DNA of 7,369 bases from Candidatus Bipolaricaulota bacterium (GCA_018334615.1 JAGXLP010000057.1:1-7369); one strand, 5' to 3'. Positions 1 to 6,856 are shown, counted from the first letter of the stretch. Notes: generated by a model from the letters alone, not told the origin. Made by a program: numbers and translations.

Positions 1-1289
1 TCATCCAGTGAGACGTACTTTCCTTCCTGTCCGGTAAACTGTTCCGCCACCGAGAACGGCTGACTGAGGAATCGCTGAATTTTTCTCGCCCTCTCCACCG
101 TAGTTTGATCTTCTTCAGATAGCTCGTCCATCCCCATAATCGCAATTATGTCCTGAAGGTCCTCGTACCTCTGAAGTGTCTGTAGAACCCTCTGAGCGAC
201 GTCGTAGTGGTTCCGGGGGATGATATGGGGGTCAAGCATGGACGAATCCGAATCAAGAGGATCTACGGCAGGGTATAGTCCTTTTTCGGCAATTTCTCTG
301 GACAGCGTAATGGTCGCATCCAGGTGGGAGAAAACAGTAGCGGGTGCGGGGTCCGTCAGATCGTCCGCCGGAACGTAAACCGCCTGGACGGAGGTAATTG
401 ACCCGCCTTTCGTGGACGTAATCCTCTCCTGAAGCTCACTCATTTCCGAGGATAGCGTGGGCTGATAACCTACCTCGGAAGGCATCCTTCCAAGCAACGC
501 CGAGACCTCCGAGCCGGCCTGGGCAAACCTAAATATATTGTCGATAAATAACAGAACGTCCCGGGCCTCCTCGTCTCGAAAATACTCGGCCAGGGTAACG
601 CCGGACAATCCCACTCTAAATCGAGCTCCGGGCGGTTCGTTCATCTGACCGTAAACGAGAGCTGTATTGTCCAGCACGCCCGCCTCCTTCATTTCCAGCC
701 AGAGGTCGTTACCTTCCCTTGTTCTTTCCCCGACACCGGAAAAGACGGAATATCCTTCGTGTTCGTAACCAATGGACCTGATAAGCTCCATGATCAGGAC
801 AGTCTTCCCGACGCCGGCTCCGCCAAACAGGCCGATCTTTCCACCTCTCGGGAAGGGCACCAGCAAATCTATTACCTTGATTCCCGTTTCAAAGACTTCG
901 TCCTTGGTGGACTGATCCGTAAGTTCGGGGGCCGGACGATGGATGGGATATCTTTCTTCAGTCTCCGGGGGATCCATTTCGTCTATCGGTTCACCGGTAA
1001 GGTTTAACATCCTCCCCAGAGTTTCCTCGCCCACGGGAACGGTTATCGGTCCTCCCGTATTGTAAACCGTCTGACCTCTCTTTAAGCCGTCGGTAGAGTC
1101 CATGGCGATGGCCCTGACCTCTTCGTCTCCAAGGTGTTTGGCCACTTCCAGCACCAGATCATCTCCCTCTCGTTCGACGACCAGGGCGTTATTGACGGAT
1201 GGCACTCCTTCCTCGGAGCTAAACCTGGCATCGATAACGGCACTCTTTATTTCAGTTATCTTTCCTTCACTTTCTACTTCTTCTACCAT
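1..1289 (-). CDS. atpD: F1 ATP synthase subunit beta (partial, 3' end beyond left edge)
   Basis: Catalytic subunit of the soluble F1 hexamer; it makes or hydrolyses ATP at the alpha/beta interfaces. The frame is open from ATG at 1289 to the left edge and gives 429 residues; about 35-40 more are expected from the usual length of near 460-470. Visible landmarks: Walker A GGAGVGKT at residues 156-163; GVGERTREG at 185-193, with E188 as the expected catalytic carboxylate; Walker B VLLFID at 245-250; GRMPSEVGYQPTL from 267; and a textbook DELSEED lever at 388-394, which contacts subunit gamma. All key residues are intact, so it should be active. It starts 17 nt after atpG, behind a modest GGGGTG ribosome site five bases before the ATG. 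Identity is certain; only the C-terminus is missing from the window. Confidence 0.98.
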   Translation of the reverse strand, partial: MVEEVESEGKITEIKSAVIDARFSSEEGVPSVNNALVVEREGDDLVLEVAKHLGDEEVRAIAMDSTDGLKRGQTVYNTGGPITVPVGEETLGRMLNLTGEPIDEMDPPETEERYPIHRPAPELTDQSTKDEVFETGIKVIDLLVPFPRGGKIGLFGGAGVGKTVLIMELIRSIGYEHEGYSVFSGVGERTREGNDLWLEMKEAGVLDNTALVYGQMNEPPGARFRVGLSGVTLAEYFRDEEARDVLLFIDNIFRFAQAGSEVSALLGRMPSEVGYQPTLSSEMSELQERITSTKGGSITSVQAVYVPADDLTDPAPATVFSHLDATITLSREIAEKGLYPAVDPLDSDSSMLDPHIIPRNHYDVAQRVLQTLQRYEDLQDIIAIMGMDELSEEDQTTVERARKIQRFLSQPFSVAEQFTGQEGKYVSLD

Positions 1290-1306
1290 TGTTACACCCC
1301 ATTAAA

Positions 1307-2227
1307 CTAAGACTCTTCCCGGAGGGCTTCCGCCCCGCCGATTATATCTGCTATCTCTCTAGTAATTTGTTGCTGTCGTGCCTTATTGTAAGTCAGTGTA
1401 AGGTCTTCGATCAGTTCGTCTGCGTTATCCGTGGCATCGCGCATTGTCTTTCTCCTTATCGCCTGTTCGCTCGTCTTCGTGTTCAAGATGATCCAAAATA
1501 TACTTTCCAGGAACCATTCACGGCAGTACGTCGAGACTATGTCTTCCTTGCGTGGTTCAAATAAATATTCCTCTATCCGGGTAGTATCATCGGCTTTACT
1601 ACTTACCTCGGACTCTTTTTCGGCTTCGGTTTCGTCAGGACGGGAAAGCGGGAGTATTTTTTCGAGTTTTAGCTCCTGGCTTAAATCAGAATGAAACTTC
1701 ATGTAAACAACCCATAGCTCCCGGAATTTTCCGCCGAGAAAGTCCTCCAGTAATTCTTCACCGATGGCCTCCGCATGTGAGAACTCGGGCTCCTGATAAA
1801 AACCCACCCAGCTTCTTTCCAGCTCGTCCCATTTTCTGAAAAAGTTGCGCCCTTTTTCTCCACCGGCGTAGAGTCTGAGGTCTTCTTCTCGGGAAAGGAT
1901 AAAGTCCCTGGCAGCTCGGTTCAGATCCACCGTATAATTCCCTGCCAATCCCCTGTCCGAGTTGAACACGACCAGACCGACGCCCTCCCCGTCCCCTTCG
2001 GTTAACAGGGGGCTCAACTTTTCCTCTCCCCTCGAGTCTCGAGGAAGGTCACTTTGAGTAAAGAGCTTTAACTTGGATTCCGCGGCCTCGCGGTAAGGTG
2101 TTGCTTTATTTAGCTTTTTTTTCAACCTGGTTACCTTGGCCATTGCAATCGCGTTCATCGCTTTTGTAATCTGTTTGATATCCTTTATGTTATCTATTCT
2201 GCTCTTAACTTCCCGAGCCTGAGCCAT
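1307..2227 (-). CDS. atpG: F1 ATP synthase subunit gamma
   Basis: Central rotor shaft of F1, coupling c-ring rotation to catalysis in the three beta subunits. At 306 residues it is slightly longer than the usual 285-290. The N-terminal coiled-coil helix is typical (REVKSRIDNIKDIKQITKAM, residues 5-24). The Rossmann-like core carries FNSDRGLAGN at 88-97. The C-terminal signature TSEQAIRRKTMRDATDNA, then ELIEDLTLTYNKARQQQIT, at about 252-289, forms the other half of the coiled coil. Extra length comes from an acidic stretch at about 196-219 before YLFEP. The ATG at 2227 lies inside atpA (23-nt overlap); it is the right start because family homology begins there and a GGGAGG site stands just before it. 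The only Cys (C235) is unlikely to form a redox switch. Confidence 0.97.
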   Translation of the reverse strand: MAQAREVKSRIDNIKDIKQITKAMNAIAMAKVTRLKKKLNKATPYREAAESKLKLFTQSDLPRDSRGEEKLSPLLTEGDGEGVGLVVFNSDRGLAGNYTVDLNRAARDFILSREEDLRLYAGGEKGRNFFRKWDELERSWVGFYQEPEFSHAEAIGEELLEDFLGGKFRELWVVYMKFHSDLSQELKLEKILPLSRPDETEAEKESEVSSKADDTTRIEEYLFEPRKEDIVSTYCREWFLESIFWIILNTKTSEQAIRRKTMRDATDNADELIEDLTLTYNKARQQQITREIADIIGGAEALREES

Positions 2228-3743
2228 CGCCCTCCCCCTTGAAGGTGCTGTCGAAATCGTTAATCGCTCGCTTGAGTTCTTCTTCTATATCTTCCGTCAA
2301 TTCGGCCTCTTCTTTCAAATCAACCAGTATTTCCTCGTAATAGGTTTCAAGATGGTCGTGGAGGCCCTTTTCGTATTCATTCACCCTGTCGACAGGCAGG
2401 TCGTCAATATAGCCGTTTACGGCCGCATACAGTGAAACAGCCTGCTTTTCCACCGGCATAGGCTGGTATTGATCCTGTTTCAACATCTCCATTACCCGTT
2501 CACCCCGGGCAAGTTGCGCCTGAGATTCCTCGTCCAGTTCAGAGGCAAACTCTGCGAACGCTTCCAGGTCGCGGTACTGGGCCATTTCAAGCCTTAATTC
2601 CCCGGCTATCTCCTGCATCGCGTCGTTCTGGGCAGCCCCTCCAACACGAGAAACGGAGTCTCCGACGTTAATTGCCGGTCGAAACCCCTGATTGAACAGA
2701 TCCGACTCCAGGTAGATTTGACCGTCGGTAATGGATATCACGTTGGTCGGGATATAGGCGGAAATATCTCCCGCTTTCGTCTCCACCATGGGGAAAGCCG
2801 TCAACGAGCCCCCGCCCATTTCATCGTTCAACTTGGCAGATCGTTCCAGCAACCGTGAATGAGTGTAAAAAATGTCTCCCGGATAAGCTTCTCTTCCAGG
2901 TGGCCGTCGTAATAGCAGGGATATTTCTCTATAGGCAACTGCGTGCTTGGACAGATCGTCGTAAACTATAAACGAATCCCCTCCGTTGTACATGAAGTAC
3001 TCTGCCATCGCGGTTCCTGCGTAGGGAGCAATGTACTGCATGGGTGTTGGGTCCTCGGCATTAGCAGTCACGACCGTAGTATATTCCATTGCGCCGTTCT
3101 TCCGTAACAAATCGACCACTTTTGCTATCGTAGAGGTCTTCTGTCCAATCGCAACGTAGAAACAGTGAACGTCCGTATCTTCCTGGTTGAGTATGGTATC
3201 TATGGCTATTGCGGATTTTCCAGTTCTTCGGTCGCCGATTATCAATTCTCGTTGTCCTCTACCGATAGGGGTCAGGGCATCTATCGACTTGTAGCCGGTC
3301 TGCAGGGGAATCTCAACTGGCCTTCTCTTCACTACGCCGGGAGCCTTTATTTCGATATTCCTGGTCCTGTCGGTATCGATTTTTCCTTTTCCGTCGCGCG
3401 GGGTCCCGAGTGGACCTACAACTCTACCCGAGAGTTCCGGCCCGACTTTGGTTTCGAGAATCTTCCCGGTTCGCTTCACCTTGTTTCCTTCCTCAACCTG
3501 GTCAACGTCCCCAAACAGAATGGCCCCTATGTTGTCCTCTTCCAAATTCATCGCCAGCCCGTTTACTCCCCCGGGGAACTCGAGAATTTCCATGGACATG
3601 GCGTTTTCCAGGCCAAATACGCGGGCTATCCCGTCACCCGCTTCCACCACGACCCCTTCCTCCTTCATGGAAAGCGCATAATCGTATTGCTTGATCTGCT
3701 CTTTGATCAAACCGGTTATTTCGTCACTCTTAATTTCGACCAT
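2205..3743 (-). CDS. atpA: F1 ATP synthase subunit alpha
   Basis: Non-catalytic nucleotide-binding subunit that alternates with beta in the F1 head and supplies the arginine finger. It has 512 residues, normal for the family. Order: beta-barrel domain (1-95, with EAGDGIARVFGL at 34-45); P-loop GDRRTGKS at 170-177; YVAIGQKTSTIAKVV at 196-210; DDLSKHAVAYREISLLLRRP at 262-281; SVSRVGGAAQ at 363-372, with R366 as the finger; and the helical C-terminal domain. Two departures stand out. The P-loop has Arg at 173 where nearly all alpha subunits have Gln (GDRQTGK). The tail ends in GEGDGSGSGS, encoded by bases that also hold the atpG ribosome site and first codons. The gene starts 3 nt after atpH; its AAGGAGG site, 10 nt before the ATG, lies in the last codons of atpH. 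Confidence 0.98.
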   Translation of the reverse strand: MVEIKSDEITGLIKEQIKQYDYALSMKEEGVVVEAGDGIARVFGLENAMSMEILEFPGGVNGLAMNLEEDNIGAILFGDVDQVEEGNKVKRTGKILETKVGPELSGRVVGPLGTPRDGKGKIDTDRTRNIEIKAPGVVKRRPVEIPLQTGYKSIDALTPIGRGQRELIIGDRRTGKSAIAIDTILNQEDTDVHCFYVAIGQKTSTIAKVVDLLRKNGAMEYTTVVTANAEDPTPMQYIAPYAGTAMAEYFMYNGGDSFIVYDDLSKHAVAYREISLLLRRPPGREAYPGDIFYTHSRLLERSAKLNDEMGGGSLTAFPMVETKAGDISAYIPTNVISITDGQIYLESDLFNQGFRPAINVGDSVSRVGGAAQNDAMQEIAGELRLEMAQYRDLEAFAEFASELDEESQAQLARGERVMEMLKQDQYQPMPVEKQAVSLYAAVNGYIDDLPVDRVNEYEKGLHDHLETYYEEILVDLKEEAELTEDIEEELKRAINDFDSTFKGEGDGSGSGS

Positions 3744-3746
3744 TAC

Positions 3747-4298
3747 TTAACTTCCTCCTTCTAATAAGAACTCCCTCAACTCCTCTAACCTGGATCGAAC
3801 GGATCCGTCGATTACCTTATCTCCTACCTGTAACCTAATACCGCTGATAAGGTCCTCGTCCACTTCTATTTCGGTCACGTGAACGGCTTTACCCGTAATT
3901 TCACGGAGGCGATCCTTCACCATTTCTTCAATACCGTCTTTTCCCGTTCGAGGAGGAACGGTAATTTTAACCTCGACTATTTCCTCTTCGTCCCGTCTTA
4001 TTTTACCCAGCCTTTTATAAATCAACGGGAGGTAATCTTCCCTATCCTTGTTCACGAGCAATTTAAGAAAATTCAAAGTTTCTCGAAGCAGGGAGTCACC
4101 AAATACCTCTTCGAGTATCTTCCGCTTATCCTTTTCTGGAACCAGCGGATGAATAAGAAAGGGCAGAAGGTAGTCGTTCGAACTAATTACCCGGCTCACT
4201 TCGTCCAAATCGGACTGAAGGCTCTCCAGTATCCCTTCTTCTACGCCGAGTTCGTAGATCGCCTGAGCGTATCTGTCAGCTACCTCTACCGATTTCAT
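3747..4298 (-). CDS. atpH: F1Fo ATP synthase subunit delta (OSCP type)
   Basis: Peripheral-stalk subunit that sits on top of the alpha/beta head and ties it to the subunit b dimer. Its 183 residues match the bacterial delta family (about 175-185). The N-terminal helical-bundle domain opens with VADRYAQAIYELGVEEG (residues 6-22) and continues through PFLIHPLVPEKDKRKILEEVF, a typical delta stretch. The C-terminal part carries the EIVEVKITVPP strand and ends with the characteristic DLISGIRLQVGDKVIDGSVRSRLEEL region. The ATG overlaps the atpF stop as ATGA, so translation is probably coupled to atpF; no strong separate ribosome site is seen. Its final codons (EGGS, then TAA) contain the atpA ribosome site. 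Confidence 0.96.
   Translation of the reverse strand: MKSVEVADRYAQAIYELGVEEGILESLQSDLDEVSRVISSNDYLLPFLIHPLVPEKDKRKILEEVFGDSLLRETLNFLKLLVNKDREDYLPLIYKRLGKIRRDEEEIVEVKITVPPRTGKDGIEEMVKDRLREITGKAVHVTEIEVDEDLISGIRLQVGDKVIDGSVRSRLEELREFLLEGGS
3751..3760 (-). promoter_or_regulatory. Ribosome binding site of atpA inside the end of atpH
   Basis: AAGGAGGAAG is formed by the last sense codons of atpH (EGGS) and sits about ten bases before the atpA ATG at 3743. Ribosomes finishing delta would pass over it, favouring coupled alpha synthesis. Confidence 0.75.
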
Positions 4299-4816
4299 CC
4301 CGTATCCAGCTCTTTTTCCTCAAGTTGATCGAAAAAGGAATCAAGGAATTTTTCGTGGTCCTCCCGATCGATTTCCCGTTCCAGTATCCTTTCCGCACCA
4401 ACCAAAGCAACGTCCACGTACTCTTCCTCCAGTTCCTGAAGAGCTTCCTGTTTCTCCTGCTCCGCTTCAACTTTGGCCTGCTCGACTATTCGGGAAGCCT
4501 CTCTCTCGGCTCTATCTCGACCCTCCTGGACTATCTCCTCCGCCCGTCGCTCGGCCTGCTCGATAATTTCTTTCCGGCGCTCTTTCGCTTCTTCTAACTC
4601 TTCCCGCCTTTTCTCTTTCAGTGCCTGAGCCGAACTTTCCTTTTCCTGGGCGTTATCTATTCTGGACTTTATTTTCTGCTGTTTCTCCTGGATGAACTCC
4701 TTAGCCGGGCGGAACAGTAGCCAGGATAGAACAGCCACAAGAATGCCAAAGTTAATCCAGTTGGCAATTACAGTTAAATTCAGGCTCGAGATGATCTTTT
4801 GCCATCCCAGTTCCAT
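4295..4816 (-). CDS. atpF: Fo ATP synthase subunit b
   Basis: Peripheral stalk (stator) subunit, one membrane helix and a long charged coiled coil, expected as a dimer that links subunit a to delta and alpha. It has 173 residues. The single transmembrane segment is at about 13-35 (NLTVIANWINFGILVAVLSW), followed by the conserved LLFRPAKEFI and then about 100 residues of Glu/Lys/Arg/Ala/Gln helix with few breaks. The end, near VALVGAERILEREI, is the usual C-terminal b motif (a variant of 'A..KIL..EID'). There is only one b gene, so a homodimer is expected rather than a b/b' pair. A GAGGTG ribosome site stands four bases before the ATG, 13 nt after the atpE stop. The acidic, Gln-rich coil would suit high ionic strength, but that is inference. 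Confidence 0.96.
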   Translation of the reverse strand: MELGWQKIISSLNLTVIANWINFGILVAVLSWLLFRPAKEFIQEKQQKIKSRIDNAQEKESSAQALKEKRREELEEAKERRKEIIEQAERRAEEIVQEGRDRAEREASRIVEQAKVEAEQEKQEALQELEEEYVDVALVGAERILEREIDREDHEKFLDSFFDQLEEKELDTG

Positions 4817-4829
4817 GGTTCACCTCAGA

Positions 4830-5078
4830 TTAATCAACGACCATCAACAGCATAATAGCGACAATCAAGGAATAAATTCCCGTGGATTCAGTAATCGCCT
4901 GACCAATGACCATGGTTCTCAATAAACTATCCTCCATCTCTGGCTGACGCGCCATTCCATCGAGCGCATGAGCTGCTACTCTCCCTTCCCCCAGCGCGGC
5001 TCCTATAGCTCCTACACCCATTGCGAATCCCGCCGCCAGGTATTTAGCCGCCGTCACGATACTTGTAGAAAGTTCCAT
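4830..5078 (-). CDS. atpE: Fo ATP synthase subunit c, probable Na+-binding type
   Basis: Rotor-ring proteolipid, 82 residues in two membrane helices joined by the polar loop ARQPE (43-47). Helix 1 (about 7-38) has a glycine-rich face; helix 2 (about 53-80) carries the ion-binding glutamate E64 in GQAITESTGIYSLI. The EST...Y pattern (E64, S65, T66, Y69) is that of sodium-coordinating c subunits such as those of Ilyobacter and Fusobacterium. Helix 1 has Glu (E31, in GEG) where Ilyobacter has Gln32, giving the two-carboxylate variant described for Fusobacterium nucleatum; Thermotoga has a similar GEG, from memory. Na+ coupling is therefore inferred. The protein stops right after helix 2 with no tail. 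A strong AGGAGG site 10 nt before the ATG fits the high expression a multi-copy ring needs. Confidence 0.97.
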   Translation of the reverse strand: MELSTSIVTAAKYLAAGFAMGVGAIGAALGEGRVAAHALDGMARQPEMEDSLLRTMVIGQAITESTGIYSLIVAIMLLMVVD

Positions 5079-5102
5079 CGAATATAGACCTCCTGATAAT
5101 GA

Positions 5103-5810
5103 TTATTGCTCAACTGCTACGTTAATATAAGCAACCGCCAACAAAGCAAAAACAAAGGCCTGAATGGCCCCGATAAACAAACCGTAAAACGCCTGAAATA
5201 CCGCCGGTAAACCGTAAGGCAACATCCTTGCCGTCAAAACCACAATAAGCACCATCCCACCAAAGACGTTTCCGTAAAGCCTGAACGAATGGGACAATGG
5301 CTTGGCTATCTCCGAAACGAGGTTCATCGGCAACATAAATGGATACGGTTCGGCAAACGACTTTAAATACCTTCCCGCTCCGTTGACCCTCATTCCATAA
5401 TAATGGGAGACCACAAAGATAAGCAAAGCAAAACTAAGCGGGATATTGAAATCCGCAGTCGGAGAGGAAAGCCCGGGAACAATCGAGATCCAGTTTGACA
5501 GAGTTATAAATATGAATAGCGTCGAGATAAACGAGAAAAGCTGAGTCTGAAGCTGCTCCGACTCAAAAGCGCCCGCGAACTGTTCCTCCAGGAGGGTCAT
5601 CAAGGACTCAAGAACCACCAACCTTCTCGAAGGTTTATCTTCCACATCCTGGTCGAGCCCTTTCCTCAACCACCAGGCAAACGCAATTATTATACCCATG
5701 ACTACCCAGGACATGATGAGAGTCATAACGTCCAGCCCCAGCAGTCTTATCCCGAGAATCCTGGTCTCGCTGAACTGCAAAACAAGCTTTTCGCCCAGAC
5801 GTTCAATCAC
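5103..5810 (-). CDS. atpB: Fo ATP synthase subunit a
   Basis: Membrane stator subunit that forms the two ion half-channels beside the c-ring. It has 235 residues with about five to six hydrophobic segments. The essential arginine is R177 in PLSHSFRLYGN, equivalent to E. coli R210. The loop and helix LSNWISIVPG, then PTADFNIPLSFAL (104-129), is the family signature. The last helix has GAIQAFVFALLAVAYI (214-229), with Q217 matching E. coli Q252. At the place of E. coli E219 there is Met (M186, in NVFGGMVL), so the ion path outside the arginine may use other residues. The start is GTG at 5810, chosen because AGGAGG lies five bases upstream; the N-terminal stretch LQFSETRILGIRLLGLDVMTLIMSW leads into helix 1. 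Confidence 0.96.
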   Translation of the reverse strand: MIERLGEKLVLQFSETRILGIRLLGLDVMTLIMSWVVMGIIIAFAWWLRKGLDQDVEDKPSRRLVVLESLMTLLEEQFAGAFESEQLQTQLFSFISTLFIFITLSNWISIVPGLSSPTADFNIPLSFALLIFVVSHYYGMRVNGAGRYLKSFAEPYPFMLPMNLVSEIAKPLSHSFRLYGNVFGGMVLIVVLTARMLPYGLPAVFQAFYGLFIGAIQAFVFALLAVAYINVAVEQ

Positions 5811-5815
5811 GGGAA

Positions 5816-5821
5816 CCTCCT
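5816..5821 (-). promoter_or_regulatory. Ribosome binding site of atpB (GTG start)
   Basis: AGGAGG five bases before GTG 5810, in the 17-nt gap after atpI. It identifies the GTG as the atpB start. Confidence 0.8.
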
Positions 5822-5827
5822 GAAAGG

Positions 5828-6286
5828 CTATTTTTTGAATCCCTCATACAATCGTACCGTAAAAGTCGGTAAAACGAGCCCTCCGGCCGCGGCGTAAAAG
5901 TTAAGCCAGCCGGTCAAGAACGTAAAGGCCAGTGCCAGGCCGTAAACCATGAATCTGACCAGGGCGAGAAGAGAGACTCGCCAGGCTATTTTGCTTCCTC
6001 CATCCCGATTCTTAACAAGATCCGTGGACCAATTAACCATCAAGCCCTGCATTAACAAAGAGACAACCAACCCGTACCACAGGCCGAAAGTATAGCTATT
6101 TCCAAGCGTAAAAAAAAGCGCTTCTCCGACCAGGATTCCAGCCAGGAGAATATATTTTACCGGAAATACTTCGGAAAAATTAATGGAACCTAACTCCTCC
6201 CGGGCCAGGCAGCCGGAGAATCCTCCGTAATTTAAAACGTTTACGCCAGACAAACTGTTAAGTCCTGATAACTCAATAACGGTCAC
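5828..6286 (-). CDS. atpI: AtpI-like ATP synthase assembly protein (start uncertain)
   Basis: Small membrane protein at the position of atpI, directly before atpB. AtpI-family proteins are thought to help c-ring assembly or Mg2+/ion supply and are not part of the finished enzyme. From residue 43 there are four hydrophobic segments (about 43-62, 66-85, 100-122, 126-146), with VRFMVYGLALAF and GLVLPTFTVRLYEGF resembling the third and fourth helices of the family. The call rests on topology, position and weak motif resemblance. The longest frame begins at GTG 6286, overlapping the frr stop as GTGA, but it has no ribosome site and adds some 42 polar residues that the family (about 120-130 residues) lacks. 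Alternatives are TTG at 6253 (AGGA nine bases upstream) and an unusual ATT at 6184 behind GGGAGGAG, giving 118 residues. Confidence 0.8.
   Translation of the reverse strand: MTVIELSGLNSLSGVNVLNYGGFSGCLAREELGSINFSEVFPVKYILLAGILVGEALFFTLGNSYTFGLWYGLVVSLLMQGLMVNWSTDLVKNRDGGSKIAWRVSLLALVRFMVYGLALAFTFLTGWLNFYAAAGGLVLPTFTVRLYEGFKK
6194..6201 (-). promoter_or_regulatory. Internal ribosome-site-like GGGAGGAG in atpI
   Basis: A strong GGGAGGAG within the atpI frame, nine bases before an in-frame ATT at 6184. Initiation here would yield a 118-residue AtpI of normal length. A second purine-rich GGAGGA (6226-6221) lies upstream with no good start codon at the right distance. Confidence 0.35.
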
Positions 6287-6843
6287 ACTGAACGTATAAG
6301 ATCCGTCTTGTTTTCGACCAGCTCATCCACCTGGTCCGTTATAGAAGAGGTGATCTCGTCAACCTCGTCCTCCAGCATGTACTTGTCATCTTCCGTGATC
6401 TCTCCCTCTTCCTCTTGAGACTCTATCTTCTTGTTGGTTTCGCGGCGGATATTGCGGATAGTGACCTTGGTCTCCTCGCCTTTTTCTTCAATCATACTCA
6501 CCAGTTCCTGCCTTCTATCCCCGGAGAGCTTGGGTACTGGAACCCTGACTATCTCGCCATCGTTATTTGGGTTTAATCCCAGGTCGGCGTCCATCAAAGC
6601 TTTCTCTATTGAGTCAATCTGGCTGCTATCGTACGGTTGAACGATGAGCAGACCACTTTCCGGGGCCGAAATATTTGATATCTGGTTTAACGGGGTCTTC
6701 GTCCCGTAATACTCTACTTTTATATCCTCTATCATAGCCGGGTTCGCCTGACCCACGTGGATTTTGGATAACTCCTCCTGCAGATTACTGACCGACTGCT
6801 TCATTTTCTCTTTCATTTCAGGTACCGGATTTGAACTACTCAA
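6283..6843 (-). CDS. frr: Ribosome recycling factor
   Basis: Splits the post-termination ribosome together with EF-G. From TTG at 6843 the protein has 186 residues, against 185 in E. coli. The start is chosen because GGGAG (6856-6852) lies eight bases upstream; the longer frame from GTG 6852 would have its ribosome site overlapping the start codon. Conserved blocks: KVEYYGTKTPLNQI (42-55), EKALMDADLGLNPNNDG (80-96), RVPVPKL (100-106), and IRNIRRETN (129-137), the part of domain I that contacts 23S rRNA in other RRFs. Odd points: the motif usually read as IRTGRA is IHVGQA (28-33), losing two arginines; RRDAN is RRETN; and the C-terminal helix is very acidic. It is the first gene of the ATP synthase cluster, and its TGA overlaps the first possible atpI codon. 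Confidence 0.95.
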   Translation of the reverse strand: MSSSNPVPEMKEKMKQSVSNLQEELSKIHVGQANPAMIEDIKVEYYGTKTPLNQISNISAPESGLLIVQPYDSSQIDSIEKALMDADLGLNPNNDGEIVRVPVPKLSGDRRQELVSMIEEKGEETKVTIRNIRRETNKKIESQEEEGEITEDDKYMLEDEVDEITSSITDQVDELVENKTDLIRSV

Positions 6844-6851
6844 TTTACTCA

Positions 6852-6856
6852 CTCCC
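6852..6856 (-). promoter_or_regulatory. Ribosome binding site fixing the frr TTG start
   Basis: GGGAG followed by eight bases and TTG at 6843. The GTG at 6852 overlaps this site and so cannot use it, which favours the TTG and a 186-residue protein. Confidence 0.65.

Noticed and set aside
3165..3764. A 199-residue plus-strand open frame opposite atpA
   Set aside because: It lies entirely antisense to a certain, highly conserved gene, has no recognisable domain and no ribosome site, and its composition is that of a mirrored frame.
3879..4328. A 149-residue plus-strand open frame opposite atpH and the end of atpF
   Set aside because: It is a shadow of the delta and b genes, rich in Phe/Leu/Ser as expected from the complement of charged coding sequence.
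4276..4470. A 64-residue minus-strand frame inside atpF
   Set aside because: It is an out-of-frame shadow of the charged coiled-coil coding region, with no start signal.
4830..6286. An N-ATPase (the second, sodium-type F-ATPase family with atpQ/atpR)
   Set aside because: The gene order here is I-a-c-b-delta-alpha-gamma-beta with a delta gene and beta late, the standard bacterial layout, not the beta-epsilon-first order without delta.
6283..6852. frr starting at GTG 6852
   Set aside because: The GGGAG ribosome site overlaps that codon; TTG at 6843 has correct spacing and gives the normal family length. The three-residue difference does not affect identity.
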